DNA of 18,335 bases from Euperipatoides rowelli. Its lineage: Eukaryota; Onychophora; Udeonychophora; Euonychophora; Peripatopsidae. The translations under genes were made by a program, and so were the position numbers. Numbering within the stretch: the first letter of the stretch is position 1; every line of letters starts with the position of its first letter. The notes below the pieces were generated by a model. The model ran no database searches, was not told the DNA's origin, and saw only the letters and a list, made by a program, of their open reading frames with translations. Location of the stretch: the NCBI GenBank assembly GCA_003024985.2, contig PXIH01S0024544.1; one strand, 5' to 3'. Positions 18,069 through 18,335 of this stretch are shown here, piece after piece.

Positions 18069-18230
18069 ATGGAGAACCTTATTTACTTCAGGCAAGTCTG
18101 TTTTAAAGCAATAACTCCGGATAATTTGTCATATACTCTAATAATAACAATAAGGATATTTTGTAGTATATTGATTGGTACTAAAGTATTAACTAGAGCT
18201 TACTTTAACTCTGTCAAAAAAGTAATTTAA
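18069..18230 (+). CDS. Doubtful 53-residue ORF
   Basis: ATG at 18069, stop at 18228-18230. It encodes a basic peptide with a hydrophobic middle (TLIITIRIFCSILIGTKVLT). There is no Shine-Dalgarno before the ATG. The only support is the promoter candidate 23 bp upstream and the lack of any other gene here. I do not recognise the sequence; it may be a chance frame, a decayed remnant or part of a small RNA. Confidence 0.2.
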   Translation: MENLIYFRQVCFKAITPDNLSYTLIITIRIFCSILIGTKVLTRAYFNSVKKVI

Positions 18231-18307
18231 AAAACTCCCTTAGTTACAAAATTATAATTTGAAACTCTAGATCTAAATTTAAATTACTCTGAATACAAGC
18301 ATTTACT

Positions 18308-18335
18308 AAAAATTAAAGCAACTATTATTGTTGCT
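18308..18335 (-). terminator. Possible intrinsic terminator at the right edge
   Basis: Minus strand: AGCAAC, a 7-nt loop, GTTGCT, then TTAATTTTTA. The six-bp stem is short and may extend past the window edge. It would end a minus-strand gene lying to the right of the window. Confidence 0.4.

Larger units (their letters stand above)
17843..18335. other. Intergenic stretch right of the DUF1893 gene
   Basis: These 493 bp hold no confident gene. They contain the 20-bp palindrome (17880-17899), a small hairpin TAGCAT-AAA-ATGCTA (17930-17944), a plus-strand promoter candidate with a doubtful 53-codon ORF, and a possible minus-strand terminator at the window edge, each listed separately. Confidence 0.6.

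Overview
The window is AT-rich chromosomal DNA from a member of the Borreliaceae, most likely on the relapsing-fever or reptile-associated side of Borrelia. Three things support this: the 16S rRNA sequence, a hpt-purA-purB purine-salvage cassette sitting next to the 16S gene (known from relapsing-fever species and absent from Lyme Borrelia), and the spirochaetal BesABC efflux operon. Almost everything is read on the minus strand, so the reading order runs from high to low coordinates. The only plus-strand gene I accept with confidence is a small membrane protein at 17129-17449.

Layout, in minus-strand transcription order. The right end (17843-18335) is mostly non-coding; it holds a plus-strand promoter candidate with a doubtful 53-codon ORF and a possible terminator cut by the window edge. 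A DUF1893 protein (17465-17842) converges with the plus-strand DUF1294-like membrane protein (17129-17449). Next comes a tightly packed five-gene operon: besA (membrane-fusion protein), besB (RND pump), besC (TolC-like outer membrane channel), rsmI (16S C1402 2'-O-methyltransferase) and radA (recombination/repair ATPase), with gaps of only 3-7 bp. About 40 bp after the radA stop lies a strong rRNA promoter, followed by a complete 16S gene (7873-9407) and then hpt, purA and purB. tRNA-Ala(TGC) follows with its own promoter.

The striking feature comes next. A second, by eye identical, complete 16S gene (2557-4091) lies inside a 2070-bp direct repeat (2233-4302 = 7549-9618, offset 5316 bp). The extra copy carries the last dozen codons of radA at one end and the first 56 codons of hpt at the other, so its boundaries cut through two protein genes. 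This leaves a truncated hpt fragment and a radA tail as fossils of the event. The promoter, leader and processing stem of the extra 16S are all included, so both copies should be expressed. After it come mag (alkyladenine DNA glycosylase), tRNA-Ile(GAT) and a Cof-type HAD hydrolase whose true start appears to be an ATT codon. A TTGACA element at the left edge suggests another stable-RNA promoter, by analogy with known Borrelia order probably for the 23S gene, but no 23S sequence is inside the window.

How the genes work together. Hpt makes IMP from hypoxanthine, PurA makes adenylosuccinate and PurB releases AMP, so the cassette lets a purine auxotroph make AMP from blood hypoxanthine. Its place directly behind an rRNA promoter ties it to growth rate. 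A near-perfect 24-bp helix formed by sequences flanking each 16S should be cut by an RNase III-type enzyme, freeing both pre-16S and the downstream purine mRNA. BesABC forms a complete three-part efflux system.
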